From assembly GCF_020882245.1 (NCBI RefSeq), contig NC_083598.1, positions 27,999,858-28,063,857 of the forward strand: a stretch of DNA of 64,000 bases. Direction: 5' to 3'. Below, in pieces: positions 1 to 12,074 of this stretch (positions within the stretch are counted from its first letter, which is position 1; every line of letters starts with the position of its first letter). The notes beneath the pieces were generated by a model. It did not search any database and was not told where the DNA came from. It worked only from the letters and a program-made list of their open reading frames with translations. The stretch is from Rhopalosiphum padi. Taxonomy: Eukaryota; Arthropoda; Insecta; Hemiptera; Aphididae. Position numbers and translations under genes: made by a program.

Positions 1-10
1 TTTTTTTTAG

Positions 11-447
11 GTTTATTAAACTAATGCGATTTTATCAGTTCCAACCAAAAACCAGTAAAAGTCTCTTAGACGTTGCACCAAAAGATTTTTTCCCACTATG
101 GTTACCATTCTGTACAGACTTCAAAGATTTTTGGAATATGGAACAACAACGAATCGTTAAAGAAAAGTAATTATTATCATTTATAATTAATTATGTATTA
201 GTTAAGGTGTTGTAATTATAAAAATTACATTTCATTATACATAAATTTTAGACTTTTAGAAAGTAAAAGAAGAACGAAAGAAAGACAACAACTAGTTAGG
301 ACAAATAAGAAATCACTAGAAGGACTGGTAATAATGATTGTTTAACTTATTAAAATCAAAAACAATACTCTTAGATATGTTATAAAGTTTAACTAATATG
401 TATATTTTTTTTTCTAGAAAAATCAAATTCAATCAAAATTTAAATGA
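11..447 (+). CDS. capu: Cappuccino/FMN2-type formin, C-terminal end (partial)
   Basis: This is the 3' end of a gene that starts before the window. Three exons join in frame: 11-166 (after a T-rich AG acceptor at 9-10), 252-327 and 418-447 (TGA at 445-447). The first encodes a segment containing DFFPLWLPFCTDFKDFW followed by EQQRI, the typical end of a formin FH2 domain, which nucleates and elongates actin filaments. The other two add a short basic tail (KRRTKERQQ, then KNQIQSKFK). In cappuccino/FMN2 formins a basic tail of this kind binds Spire, so I favour that class over Diaphanous-type formins; this subclass call is inference. If the GT at 328 is not used, exon 2 reads through to a TAA at 343-345, giving an alternative end. 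A canonical AATAAA lies at 919-924. The gene is convergent with Hop. Confidence 0.72.
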
Positions 448-2302
448 TTTTCTTAACGTCAATTTCAGAAACGAAAAAAAAAATTTTTTAATCAAATTCA
501 AGACTGAAAGAACATACGTTGTTATTTATCTACTCTTCTGCATAGCTTAAAAATGTATGTTAAGATGAAAATGTTGTGAAAATTTGTATGCACGATCGCC
601 TTAAAAGTGTTTATATATTTCTTTTCTTTTTTTTTCACAAGTTTAATAATGTTAGTTGTAAGTCTACTGTTATAAGTTGAGAGTATAAATGTTATTCATA
701 CTAACCACTAAAAGATTATATTTGTTTATACATTTTAATTTTAATCTTTTAAAACATTATTTTTTTAACTGTTGGATTTATTGTAAAGACTGACTAGAAA
801 TTTTAAGTAAAATCTATATTCTATATAATATACATTAGTTGGATATACAAAATATATTAATTATTATATTGTGTTTTTGTACACTTCCATTATACACTAT
901 TACACTAATGTATAATTAAATAAATAATATAATTTGTAAAAATTATATCAATGCATTACTAATTATTTATCCAAAAACCTGTAATAATCGGACCTTAAAA
1001 ATAGACCATAATTGCTACCACGACAGTGCATAATTATCTTAAAATTATAATTAATTTAATGATAGAAATATTGTGTTATGATGACTTGAGTATTCAATGA
1101 ATTATACATACCTACTTGATATGTTTGTACGCTTCTAGATACACAGAGTTCAAAGTTAAGAATGTGCAACAATGCAACATGCAAATAACAATAATCGGTA
1201 TCTGGTGCTTAGATATCATTAAAATTTTTTTAGCATATATAGGCAAAATGCTATAAATGTGAAATCACACTTACAACAAACTTTGTCTGAGGTAATAACA
1301 GCAAAAATAATCAGTTCCCATTAAACGCCAAACAGAATACAAGTTTGAGAATATAAGAATAGTATCAACATATTTCAGATTGATAATATCAATTTTAAAA
1401 TAGTATATGATGTGCACTACATCACTTTGTCGTTGCATTCGATTTTTCACATATCCAAGTACTAAATATCATATAATATCTTATATGTTCACCAGATAAC
1501 ACTATTACTATTTCTAAAATGTCATAAAATAGTACAATGGTGAATCCATGAATTTTTATTTACATTAATTTAGATGTACTGAACAATCTATACTAATATT
1601 ATTATTATTTTTTTTTTTTGTATAATTGGATAAATATTTATTACAGAAGCAAAATGTAAAAAAAATATGATATATTGTCATCAATAACCATCACATATTA
1701 ACTAATAAATAAATAAATTACTCAACAAATTCTTCATTAGGATTAGGAATAAAATTATTGAAGTCCAATACTAATAGAAATAATTATTGTGCTTAAAATA
1801 AATTTAAAAAAAATCTAAAAATAGCAGTTTTAAATAAAATATAATTTAATTTAAAAAAGCAGTAACTTTTTATTAACTTCAAAAGTAATAATTATACCAT
1901 ACTTACTTTTACTAATATTATACTTAACAAATTTCAGGAAGTTGTATAACCTATAATAATTGGGTACAGTATTCATCTTTTTAAATAATTAACTTAGTAG
2001 TTCATAATTTTTATTTTAGTACAGACAATTGTGTAATCTAAATTCTTTGTAACAATATCCAATACTAAGGTCAAAATTACACATTTAGAACATATCATAT
2101 AAAAGTTGAAAAATTTTAAACAGTATTAAAATAACCCTAAAATATAATTTAAGACATAAAAGTCATATATTTCATGTATTGTAATTTAATTATTATCATA
2201 CCTAATTGTATATTATATTATTGGAAAGAAACTTCAAAAATATAATATAAATTTATAAAAAAGCTTTTAAAGTAGTGTAAGATGAACAAACATTCCTTAA
2301 AT
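448..2302. other. Formin-Hop convergent intergenic/3'UTR region
   Basis: AT-rich sequence between two convergent stop codons. It should hold both 3'UTRs. A plus-strand AATAAA is at 919-924. Minus-strand signals (TTTATT on the plus strand) occur at 1637-1642 and 1869-1874. I see no coding potential and no transposon termini. Confidence 0.6.
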
Positions 2303-5300
2303 TTAACGAATGGCGATTAATCCAGACTCAATCAATTTTTGGATCTTACTAGCAATTTCTGGATTTTTCAAATGACTAAAAATCATAAAAACAAAATTAT
2401 GTTAATTAAAAAGTATATAATTAGCTCATTAGTAAATATTATTTACTATTAATTGACTTACTCGCTTAAAGCTTTAGGGTCATTCTGCATTTGTTCAAGT
2501 ATAAGACGCATTGCAGGGTCCCTAATAATATCTTGAACTTCAGGATCAGCCATAGCACGCTTGCGCATTTCTTCGGGATCTGAATTTGCAGCTATAGAAC
2601 ATGACCGGTAACCTTCCAAGGCTTCCTAAAATTATATATATTTATATTAAATACATAAATAAAATAAATTAACTCTATCAACTTACAGTATTAGATGAAT
2701 CTATTTCCAATGCTTTTTGATATGCTGATAAAGCTTTAGAAGATTGTTGCATACCTTGTAAAATTTTACCTTTCCTAATCCATCCTTTTACTATAATATA
2801 AAAATAAAATTTATTCATAGTTATAAAATTCAATTTTTTTGTTATTCAAAATAAAATATGCTTACAAAATTTAGGATCCAATTCAACACATTTTTCACAG
2901 TCTTTTAAACCAAGATCGAAAGCGGCTAATTTGGTATAGCAAGCAGCCCGATTACTATAATATTTAGGTTCATCAGGATTGCGCAGAATTGCTTCACTAT
3001 AAAATTTGACAGCATCCGCAAATTGACCTAAAGAAAAATTATAGTTATGTTTTATTTTAATTAAAAATAATAAAACTAAATAAAAATATAAAAAATCTAT
3101 TAAAATACATATATTATACATTTTCTGTTATTTATACAAATATCTTATGCAATTAATAAGGGGGTTAAAATGTATGCCTTTTTAAAAACCATTTTGATTT
3201 ATAATTATTATAACTATAAGTGATTGCTGTGTGGTGCAAGTAACAAACAATTTATTTATGTTTATCTCCAATTATCACAGATATTATATTAAGTACACAC
3301 ATTTTCCTATTATTGGCATTAAATAAAAATAGTTTGTTCTTACAGAAACTATTTTAAACTAATATAGACCTTGATGCCTGACAAAAATATTGTCTACTTA
3401 AATAATAATTGTACTAATTATATGAACTCATCAGCTTTTTTATAGGTTAGTATTGTTGTAAACATTAATTTTGATTATTTTTTATTTTCTTAAAAAATAC
3501 TGTAATTTGATAAATAAAAATCAGATTTTAACCCAACTTTTACCTAAATATGAACAATTTACTACTGCTACTATAAAGCTAAAAAGAGCAATCAATTAAA
3601 GAATTTTAACAAAATTTATTCAAGAATGTATAATTTTATCAAACGCTTAAATCTAAATCACTAAGTTAATACAATGCTTTGAACTACCATAAAGGGACTA
3701 CAGTCAACTTTAATTAAAATAAAATGGTGATGGTATTTTTATGGGCATATCAGCATGTGAATAATAATAAACATTGGTATTTCCAAGTCCAATCTGGAAA
3801 TATTATTTGCCCATATAATATAAATTAATGGTAAATTTATAAATGGTGCACTTTGGTTCTATCATAAGCATGTTAATAAATATATTATAGTACTATTTTC
3901 AGGCCACTTAAAACATCAGGACTGAGGTTTAACAGATATCAATTTTGAACACAGATTCTGATATTATATTATTAAATTTACTATGAATTAATCTAGGCAA
4001 TTTTTAATATTAAAAATGCTTATTTCATACCTAATACAATAATTAAAATATAGAATAACCATTTTTTATTCAAATATTTCAATTGAAAAAATGAATACCA
4101 AAAATTGTTCTAATTAAAATATAGTTAACTTTGTAAAATTATAAATAAATCAAAATCCATTTTTAAAATTAAATTATGTCTAACCAAAGTTCTGTATTTC
4201 AGACAATAATGTTTAAATACCATATCTTATGTAATTACTACACTACAGTACTCTTAAATGCATTATACAATTGTGAAATAATCACCTTTATTGAAAAATT
4301 CATTTCCTTTTTCTTTGGCTTCTTCAGCTTTTACTGGATCAACATATGCTTTGCGATCTTCTTCTTTTATTTTTTTCTCTAGTTCAGAAATAATGGTCTT
4401 TACTTCTGGAGTTCTGTGTTCTGACATTGATTTTTGAAAATATGTTTTTGCACTTTTATAGTCCTAATTATAAAATATATTATTAAATATAATATTGAAT
4501 GTATAAGAATACATAAGAAAAATGTAACAATTCTTACCTCAAGTTTTTTATAAGCATTTCCAATTCTTGAAAAGGCTTTGGCAATTAATTTGAAATCTGC
4601 TCTATTTTCTCTACCTACTTCGACTGCTTTTTCACACTGGTCAATGCATTTCTTATAGTCTTTTTGTTCAAAATAAACAGCTATACAAATTCAAAACATT
4701 AACATTAAATCAAATACTTATAGATATTTTATTTTACAATGTAAATAAAACCTAAATACACATAAAACTGTAGATACAATATTTTAAATTTTAACTTGGC
4801 TAGTTTCACTATGTTGAGCAATCGCACAAATAAATATTTTTCTATACTTAATTAATTTTCACATTTAGATAATTTATGTTTTATATATTTTTTAAAAATA
4901 TTACTAAGTTAACTACTTAAGGTTATAAATTTATTTAAAAAAATGTTAAAATATGATTTTATAAATTACAGTCATACAGTTTAGTGTTTATATTATTATT
5001 TATTTAGACATATAACATATTATACCCAAAACATTTTAAGCAATACTTTCCTGAAAATATGGTATAAACAAATTAATGGGTGATAAAAAGCAGCCGTAAA
5101 TAAATGCCACACTAGAAAAAAATTTGACCAGGTAATTACCCACCCTCCTCGCCAATAAAAAAATATCAGTCACCATCACTGGTAGCCTTTTAATTGAAAA
5201 ACTTCTAACTTCTTTGTATCTTGATATCTTATGTGTCTAATGTTTGAAATTGTATTCTATTCTATTATTATCATATAAAAAGATGTTGTTGGCTTGTAAA

Positions 5301-7759
5301 CTTAATTACAGGTACAATGTACCCATTTTACTTATATAAAATATTAAATAATGTTAACAGAATTAAAAAATGGATACAATGTCTTTTTAAGTACTCTTTT
5401 TTTATTTTTAACAAGAACACACCGAGAGGTGGACAAAATCTGGTCAAACTCGCACATGTCTGTCCTACTCCAGATAGTAGCCGTTCGCGGTGGCGTTGGC
5501 AGTAACCAACAGATTGCAACCAATTATAAAATAATTATTTATTTTATGGAAGGGCATGTGATTTTGTCTTTGATAAAGATGCGCACAATGTGGTGTGTTT
5601 TTTTTTGAAAAATAGTGCAGTTGAAAATTATTACATGGTTAGAAGACTATGATGCAATTAACAACAAGGCTTACACTATCACTTTAAATTAAATAAAAAT
5701 ATTATGGTGTTAATCGTAAATGTTTTAATACTAAAAAAAGATATAATTAATTGTAGCATCTTACCAGCAACATTGTTGTAAAATGTCATATTTGTAGGTT
5801 CTAACTCAATAGCTTTGTTGTAATGGGCAAGAGCTGCTTCAAAATTTTTCTTTTTGTATTCTTCATTACCCAAGTCTTTTTCTTTTTTAGCCTATACATA
5901 AAAACATATATAACTATATATATATAAAAAATAGCAGAAGAATAATTATTATTTGTCAACCCTATAAAAATAAAATAAGTATTGTATAACTAGGGTTAAA
6001 ATCATTAAAATATTAATTTAATTTAAGTTTATACAGTGATAAATATAATTTTACTTCTGTTATTTTAAAATTGTTATTTAAGGTTATAAATTTATTTAAT
6101 TGCATGAAGTAACTGTTAAATGATATCTTAATTACCTCTTTTTGTTCTTCTGTTAAACTTTCATCTTCAGTTTTTTCAGGTGGTGGTGTTGGTTCCCTTT
6201 TTTGTTTTGGAGGTGGAGGTGATGGTTCAGTATCCATTTTTTCATCGTCCCCCATTAAATTAATACCCATCATTACACTTAATGCAGCTGATATTCTAGG
6301 ATCTTGCATATTCATTCTATAATTGAAAAATTGTAATTTAGTAAAAATACCAATTGTGGTATACAGTGTCTTAATCAATAGATTTAAACAAATTAATCAA
6401 ACAATCATTAAACAATTCAGCTATAGTACATATCACATCAAATGAGACTCAATTAGAGCATGCCAGATGACGGTTTTTACACAAATTAACGGTTCTTACA
6501 TTTATGATAGTAATTTATAGTTTAATGATGCATTATTATTAATAACCCTGACAAAAAAAAAAAATCTCACGGCACACTAAGATGAAGTCTCATTTGATGT
6601 GAAACTTACTACAGTAAAAATTTTTATATAGAAAAAAAAACAAATAAATAATATGTTATAGTTATTCAAGAATTATTTCAATAATAGTTGAATAACACAC
6701 ACAAAGAACTAAGATATTCCTCAGAAATACAATGATAAATAATAATAAGTTCAATTTTGAATGTTTTTATGTACCTAGCTACCAATTATTTTAGATATTA
6801 TAAATTACAAGTAATACATTTATGTTTTTTTGAAAAAATTTTTCAATTACTATTAATTGGTAAACCTAAATTACTAGATTAGTTCCCTTACTAATACTCC
6901 AAATTCAAAACAATCTATTGAAGAGGTTCCTAATATCAGTTTTAAAATCCAAACCTTTATATCATGCAGTTAAATGTATCAAATTCTATGATTTTGGATA
7001 TAAATTAAAATAACTCACATTAACTTTTGAGGATCTCTCTGGCATTCCATTAGTAGACTCATGAATTGTTTATCATTAATCAAATCTTTAGTTCTAGGAT
7101 CTTGTGCAAGTTTTAAAAAAGCTTCTGCTGGAAACATGTTATTGCCTCCAAAAGAAGGTGGAGTTTGTTTCACTTCTCTTAAGCCATCAAGTAACTGCTG
7201 ATTATTAGGGTCAAACTTTAAACCATCTTCATATGCTTTGGCAGCATCATCTTTACGGCCCAAAAATGATAAAGCTGTTCCTTTTCTCGAATATCCCTAA
7301 AAAATTGTTTAAAAAATATCTTAAGTATATAAAGCATTATAGATTATAAATATATCTAGATTGACATACTTTAGGCCAATCTGGTTTAATAGACAGAGTC
7401 TTTTCAGCATCTTCCAATGCATTTTGGTATTTGCCTTGTTTTGCATACGCAGCCGATCTGTTACTAAAAAGTACATGGTTGTTGGGGTCTAGAGCAATAG
7501 CTTCAGTGTAATGTTCAATAGCTTGTTCATAATTTCCAATTGCCAATGCAGCATTACCTTTATCTTTCAAATCCAGCGCCTAAAACATGATAAAAATGTT
7601 TTAACCACATGTATGAGCCATCATGGATATTTTTTCCAATAATCTACTAATTATAAATAAATACTTGTCAAATTTTTTAAGTATAATAATGTAACATTTT
7701 AATTTTCGAGTTCTTATTAGAGGCAAGTTGAATTAATTAACAACGATTATGCTTACCAT
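2303..7759 (-). CDS. STIP1: Hsp70/Hsp90 organizing protein (Hop/STIP1), complete
   Basis: This cytosolic co-chaperone bridges Hsp70 and Hsp90 through TPR domains that bind their EEVD tails. Eleven minus-strand exons join in frame to 540 aa (human STIP1 is 543): 7757-7759 (ATG only), 7370-7579, 7019-7296, 6136-6316, 5765-5891, 4538-4680, 4286-4463, 2866-3027, 2687-2790, 2462-2625 and 2303-2375 (TAA 2303-2305). Domain order is canonical: TPR1 (about aa 5-108, with KDKGN), DP1 (about 120-190, DPRTKDLI and DPRISAALS), a Pro/Glu linker, TPR2A (about 225-340), TPR2B (about 355-470) and DP2 (about 480-540, DPEVQDIIRDPAMRLILEQM). The one-codon first exon fits because no upstream ATG occurs back to the heat-shock element, and ATG directly precedes a GTAAGC donor. 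Introns of 0.7-1.3 kb hold no genes; a MITE lies at 6434-6601 and a GC-rich patch at 5411-5520. Heat induction is likely from the upstream HSE. Confidence 0.95.
5411..5520. other. GC-rich patch inside a Hop intron
   Basis: About 110 bp of clearly higher GC than the surrounding intron between Hop exons 5 and 6. It is open in several frames, but no family is recognisable and no terminal repeats or target-site duplication are visible. It is probably a fragment of a dispersed repeat. Confidence 0.35.
6434..6601. mobile_element. MITE with ~16-bp terminal inverted repeats (Hop intron)
   Basis: The ends CACATCAAATGAGACT and AGTCTCATTTGATGTG are exact inverted repeats, and weaker symmetry continues inward for about 20 bp more. 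The element is 168 bp with no coding capacity. No target-site duplication is obvious. It lies in the intron between Hop exons 3 and 4. Confidence 0.7.
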
Positions 7760-7979
7760 AATTTAAAAGTTAGTTTATTCAGTTGTTTCAATTTAAAAAT
7801 GAAATTAACAATGAATTATAATTATGAAACTAAAAGTATTAAATAGCTTGGTAAATACTATTTAATAAAATGTCAATTCTGAATTGAAGCACACGAGGAA
7901 GCGTTACAACTTTAAATGATTTAAAATCAAAGATGAAAAATTGGAATTGAATTCTGAACAATCGAAGTAGAACTGTAGA

Positions 7980-7994
7980 AGAATATTCTAGAAG
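7980..7994. promoter_or_regulatory. Heat-shock element upstream of Hop
   Basis: GAA-TA-TTC-TA-GAA at 7981-7993 is a perfect three-unit nGAAn heat-shock element, with an extra GAA directly before it at 7978-7980. It lies about 220 bp upstream of the Hop ATG on the minus strand. HSF binding here would fit the known heat inducibility of Hop/Sti1 genes; that it is used is inference. Confidence 0.75.
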
Positions 7995-8118
7995 TGTCGA
8001 GACTCGAATACTCGATACTCGAGGAGAAAAACAATCACCGGGCAGTGTTACCAACGTTTTTCAGTTCCAATAGTGAACTACTGCATAATAATATAATAAT
8101 AACCACATCAAACTAAAC

Positions 8119-8150
8119 CACGGTCTTAGAAGATATCTTCTAAGACCGTG
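8119..8150. repeat. 32-bp perfect palindrome flanked by 9-bp direct repeats
   Basis: The half-site CACGGTCTTAGAAGAT is followed immediately by its exact reverse complement. The sequence AACTAAACC lies on both sides (8111-8119 and 8151-8159, sharing one base with the palindrome). This resembles a target-site duplication around an insertion reduced to its joined inverted termini. Confidence 0.75.
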
Positions 8151-8159
8151 AACTAAACC

Positions 8160-9104
8160 TTACATAACCAAACCATTATATTATTCTATTATCTGTAACC
8201 ACTAACCATTAATCACGGCTAAAGGGTTACGTACCACCTAGATCCCGCGACAAGTAGATCCACATACGTCAACTGGATCCCTTTGGACATTTAGAACCTC
8301 AAAGACAATTTAGATTCCATATTAACTATAATATCCCACGTCATTTAGGTACCCAGAAATCGGCGGTAATTTAAAAAACTTGTCTAAAAAAAATACTTAA
8401 ATAACAATTTAAATCTTAAAAATATTATGAAATAGTATGAAGTATAAGTAAGTTACATGGCGTTAGTAAAATCTCTAATTCCATTAATTATGATATTAGA
8501 TTCGATGTTTTAAATAAGTAGTAACGTTTCATTATATTCTAATATACACGATATATGAATTATCGATTATGTTAATGTAGAACTTATATATAATTTTTAA
8601 AAAAACTTGCTCAAATACCTATTTATTATAATAGGTAAGTAGGTACATTAAAACCTAACCATTAACCTAACAGGGTGACTATTCTTATTTACAAGCATTG
8701 TATGGCCACTTATTCCTTTAATGTTAAATTTATGTTGGACTTTAAAATTTTAGAGTTATCTTTACCTAAAGGCCATATTTTTAAATTCAAGTACACAGAA
8801 GTTGTACATTGTTTAAACTATGTCATGTAACTGTATAGACTTATTTTTCCAAATGAGAAATAACCTTTTATTGCAAATAATTAAGCAAATTATTTTTTTG
8901 AAAATATTTATTAAACTACATCCACATAATAATCCTGAAAAATGGTTTTAAAAAACTTAAAAATAGAGGTAACTATGCAAGTAATATTTAATCTAGTAAT
9001 TACAATATAACAGTTTTTGCAAAGTATAAAATATTGATGAATTTATACTACCTAATTAACATACTTTTTAAATTAGCATAGCCCCCATATTTTCCAAATC
9101 TATA
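8160..9104. other. Hop upstream intergenic region
   Basis: AT-rich sequence without coding signal or clear repeat termini. A run of GATCC/GAACC-like motifs occurs at 8235-8300, of unknown meaning. Confidence 0.4.
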
Positions 9105-9106
9105 TA

Positions 9107-9379
9107 CAGTAGAACATCGATTATTCGCATTAATTGGGATCGAGTGGGTGTAGATAATCAAATAAGCATTAAAAATAAAGTTAAAAACTAATTTACTGTG
9201 TGTAAAACGTACCTATAATATGATACATTAGAGAGGCCCATAGTAGATAATAAAATAATCTCGCATTTCATATAATATAAACACGACAAAACGAACATAG
9301 CTAACGATAACTAAATTAAATTTAACTAAAAATAAATTTGTACAACAATTTTGTGGTGCGGATAACCGACGTTCTACTG
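9107..9379. mobile_element. pogo/Tigger-type MITE
   Basis: The left end CAGTAGAACATCGATTATTC and the right end (read inverted) CAGTAGAACGTCGGTTATCC are imperfect terminal inverted repeats of the pogo/Tigger type, whose elements typically start CAGTAGAACCTCG. TA dinucleotides flank both ends (9105-9106 and 9380-9381), the target-site duplication of Tc1/mariner/pogo elements. It is 273 bp and non-autonomous. Confidence 0.85.
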
Positions 9380-9381
9380 TA

Positions 9382-10610
9382 TTATCATGGACGGACGGTG
9401 GTCTTATTCTTAATACACTACATAATGTTAAATAATTTAAAAACTACTCGTTTAAATGTTAGTTTGGATACAATTTTGAATTTTCAAAAAAATCATCTAT
9501 TTGACTATTTAACAATTTATTGTTTGGAATATCGAATATAGGATAGTAAACACTGACATCTGACGCACAGTTCGCAAATATCGATGACAATATTGTCACT
9601 AGCGCTATGGATATAAATATGTTTCTTAAATACAATGCTTGAGCGTTGAGCCCAATAGCTTTCAAAAGCAAACGGAGAGTGAATCTGCCCCCTACACCAT
9701 GGATTTATACACATAAATGATAGATAAGTGAAAATTTATCTATCATACAATTTAAAATAATTAATTAATAACACATTAATGATTAACATATTATAACAAT
9801 AATCAAACAAATATAAACAGATAACATTTATTCAGTTATACCTATTAACAATTAAATCAAAGCTATAATGCTCAAATATGGCTGATGCTAATTTAGTTAT
9901 GTTTAAAATGTTAATACAATAGTATTTAACATAACTATACAAACTATACATGGATACTGAATAAAATAAATATTGTATAAATTCAAAATTTTTAGTTAAG
10001 AACTATATTATGTATTTATAATGGTAGTTTTTTCTATGTATCATCTAAACATAATAATCACAGATAGATAAAATAGTCTTAACATTTATTGAATAATTCA
10101 CGCAAAATATACGATGAATTAAATTTACAAAATACAATACGGTTATTAGTTGTCATTGTAAACTGTAGCGTAGTGAAGAGTATTAATTCAATTTTCAAGG
10201 ATTTTGACCTATTTATTAATTTTTGCTACTAAAAAACACTAATAAAGCACGTAAATATAATTGTCTATAAAGAGTTCAAAATGAAATACAATTATTTGAA
10301 AATTATACCATTTATAGAAAAAATGATTATATAAATACTTAGTAAACATTTTAAATTTTACGGCTATTCGTTTTTGAATTTTAAGAAAATAAAAAATCAT
10401 TTTTGTTGATAACTGGTTAGCGTAAAAGATTAAGAACATAAAATTTTTGAGGAATTGCCTATGGTTAATAAAATCCAAATGTGTACAATCACATATTCAC
10501 ATGCAAACATTTGTATTTTATTATAAGACCTACGTAACCAATGCGTCAGTAAATTAGTAAAATATGAAGTTTCAAATGTACATGAAATAAAAATAAAATC
10601 ATTATCTTTA
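9382..10610. other. Intergenic, no recognised gene
   Basis: Mostly AT-rich. A somewhat GC-richer patch at 9540-9715 is open in two minus-strand frames (up to 70 aa), but neither resembles a known family and no splice context supports it. It is probably an old repeat fragment. Confidence 0.4.
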
Positions 10611-11136
10611 TCCTTATATATATAAAAGAACAGGCCATTTTTATATACCCATTTTGTGACGACGCTATTAAACTTGTATCCAATTTTTTTTTCACAGAGT
10701 TGTTCAAAATATCTGTCTGAGTGTCACCACGTCGCCCAATTTTCAAAATTTTGATTTTAAAGGGTTGAAATCGGTGAAAATAAATTTTTTAGTATAATTT
10801 GTTTATCTATATTCATAAAATAATAACAATAGCAATCGATAACATAAATCAGTACACATACAAATTCTAATTATTAGTTATCTCTCCATTGCCTTGCCAC
10901 GGTGCCTATACACTAAACACGTTCATTTCATTTGCACTCCGTACTACCAGGCACCAGCAGTTCGGACACGCGTAACATCTAAAATATTTAAGCTTTTTTT
11001 AACACATGTGGCTACAAATTTAAATACTATATAATTATTAAACTTAAAAAACATTCTTCTTTTCGACAACGCTTCCACAGCGTTTTACACTTAAAAGGAG
11101 TTTTTCCGGGCAACGCCGGGTAATTCAGCTACCTAG
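10611..11136 (+). mobile_element. Non-autonomous Helitron
   Basis: The 5' end starts TCCTTATATATATAAAAG directly after an A (10610). The 3' end has a short GC-rich hairpin (CCGGGCAACGCCGG, 11106-11119) about 13 bp before a terminal CTAG (11133-11136), followed by T (11137). A 5' TC, a subterminal hairpin, a 3' CTRR and insertion between A and T, without inverted repeats, are Helitron hallmarks. At 526 bp it has no Rep/helicase, so it would need an autonomous partner. Confidence 0.75.
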
Positions 11137-11137
11137 T

Positions 11138-11609
11138 AAAATACACAATAATTAGTAAATAAAAATATGTGTAAATTCAATGTTTTAAGTAAAGTAATAG
11201 ATACACACAATATTTCTGGCAATATTAAACTTGATCCGCTTTTGTTAGTGTATTTGTAAAATAAGAACTAATATAATAACTATACTTGGAGTCTTTTTTT
11301 AACAAGTCAAAGAATATTTTTTAAATATTAAATATTATTTTATTGAAATACTTAATAAAACGTTAATATTTCTCGTTTCTTAATATAAATAATTATTTAA
11401 TTGGTATTTAATAAAAAAAAATGTATGCAAGGTAACTATAAGAATAACAGTGTTAGGTAATTTTCCACACCACCTTTATTATTAAACGACGTGCAATAAC
11501 ATTGTCCGTATTGTTTAATAACTTTATGAGGTATTACACGAGGCGCGTTTTTTTATTGTGGTGTCCCCAGTAGGCCTAATCCACATCGTAAGCGAGAACG
11601 CATTATATG
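11138..11609. other. Intergenic, no recognised feature
   Basis: AT-rich with a small GC-richer patch around 11540-11600. Nothing can be assigned. Confidence 0.4.
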
Positions 11610-11880
11610 CAGGGGCGTATTTTTAAAGATTTAGAGGGGCAGCAAATTTTTATTTCGTACTTTATGAGTACTGGCGCAGTGACGTCAATCATTAATATTT
11701 TTCACAACAAATGTGTGCCATAGAGGTGTAAAATACTATAATGTTTATAAAAGTATATAACATGGTATTCTATGGTATTAACAGTTTGACCAATGCGAGG
11801 CATTTTAATTTTTTTTTTAATGGGAGGGAGGCAGCAAAATATGTGTTGCCCTTATCATACAATTTCTAAATACGCAACTG
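11610..11880. mobile_element. hAT-like MITE (probable)
   Basis: The left end CAGGGGCGTATTTTTAAA and the inverted right end CAGTTGCGTATTTAGAAA match at 14 of 18 positions. The 8-bp flanks (ATTATATG and ATCATATA) are similar but not identical, as for a decayed target-site duplication. The element is 271 bp with no ORF. Confidence 0.6.
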
Positions 11881-12074
11881 ATCATATAAATGCATTCAAA
11901 TAAAAAAAAAAAAAAATATACAATAACTTAAACTATGTAGATATTAATAATTCTATACAATATAAAACGGGTAATGTGTATAATATGTGTGTGTTGCCGG
12001 CCGGCGATAGTCAATGTGTTGGATGAGTGGATGAGAGATGAGCGCTAATGCGTAAGGGGAAAACTTATACTATA

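Noticed and set aside
4176..4382. 68-codon plus-strand ORF
   Set aside because: It is antisense to Hop exon 7 and rich in Phe because the Hop exon is Lys/Glu-rich.
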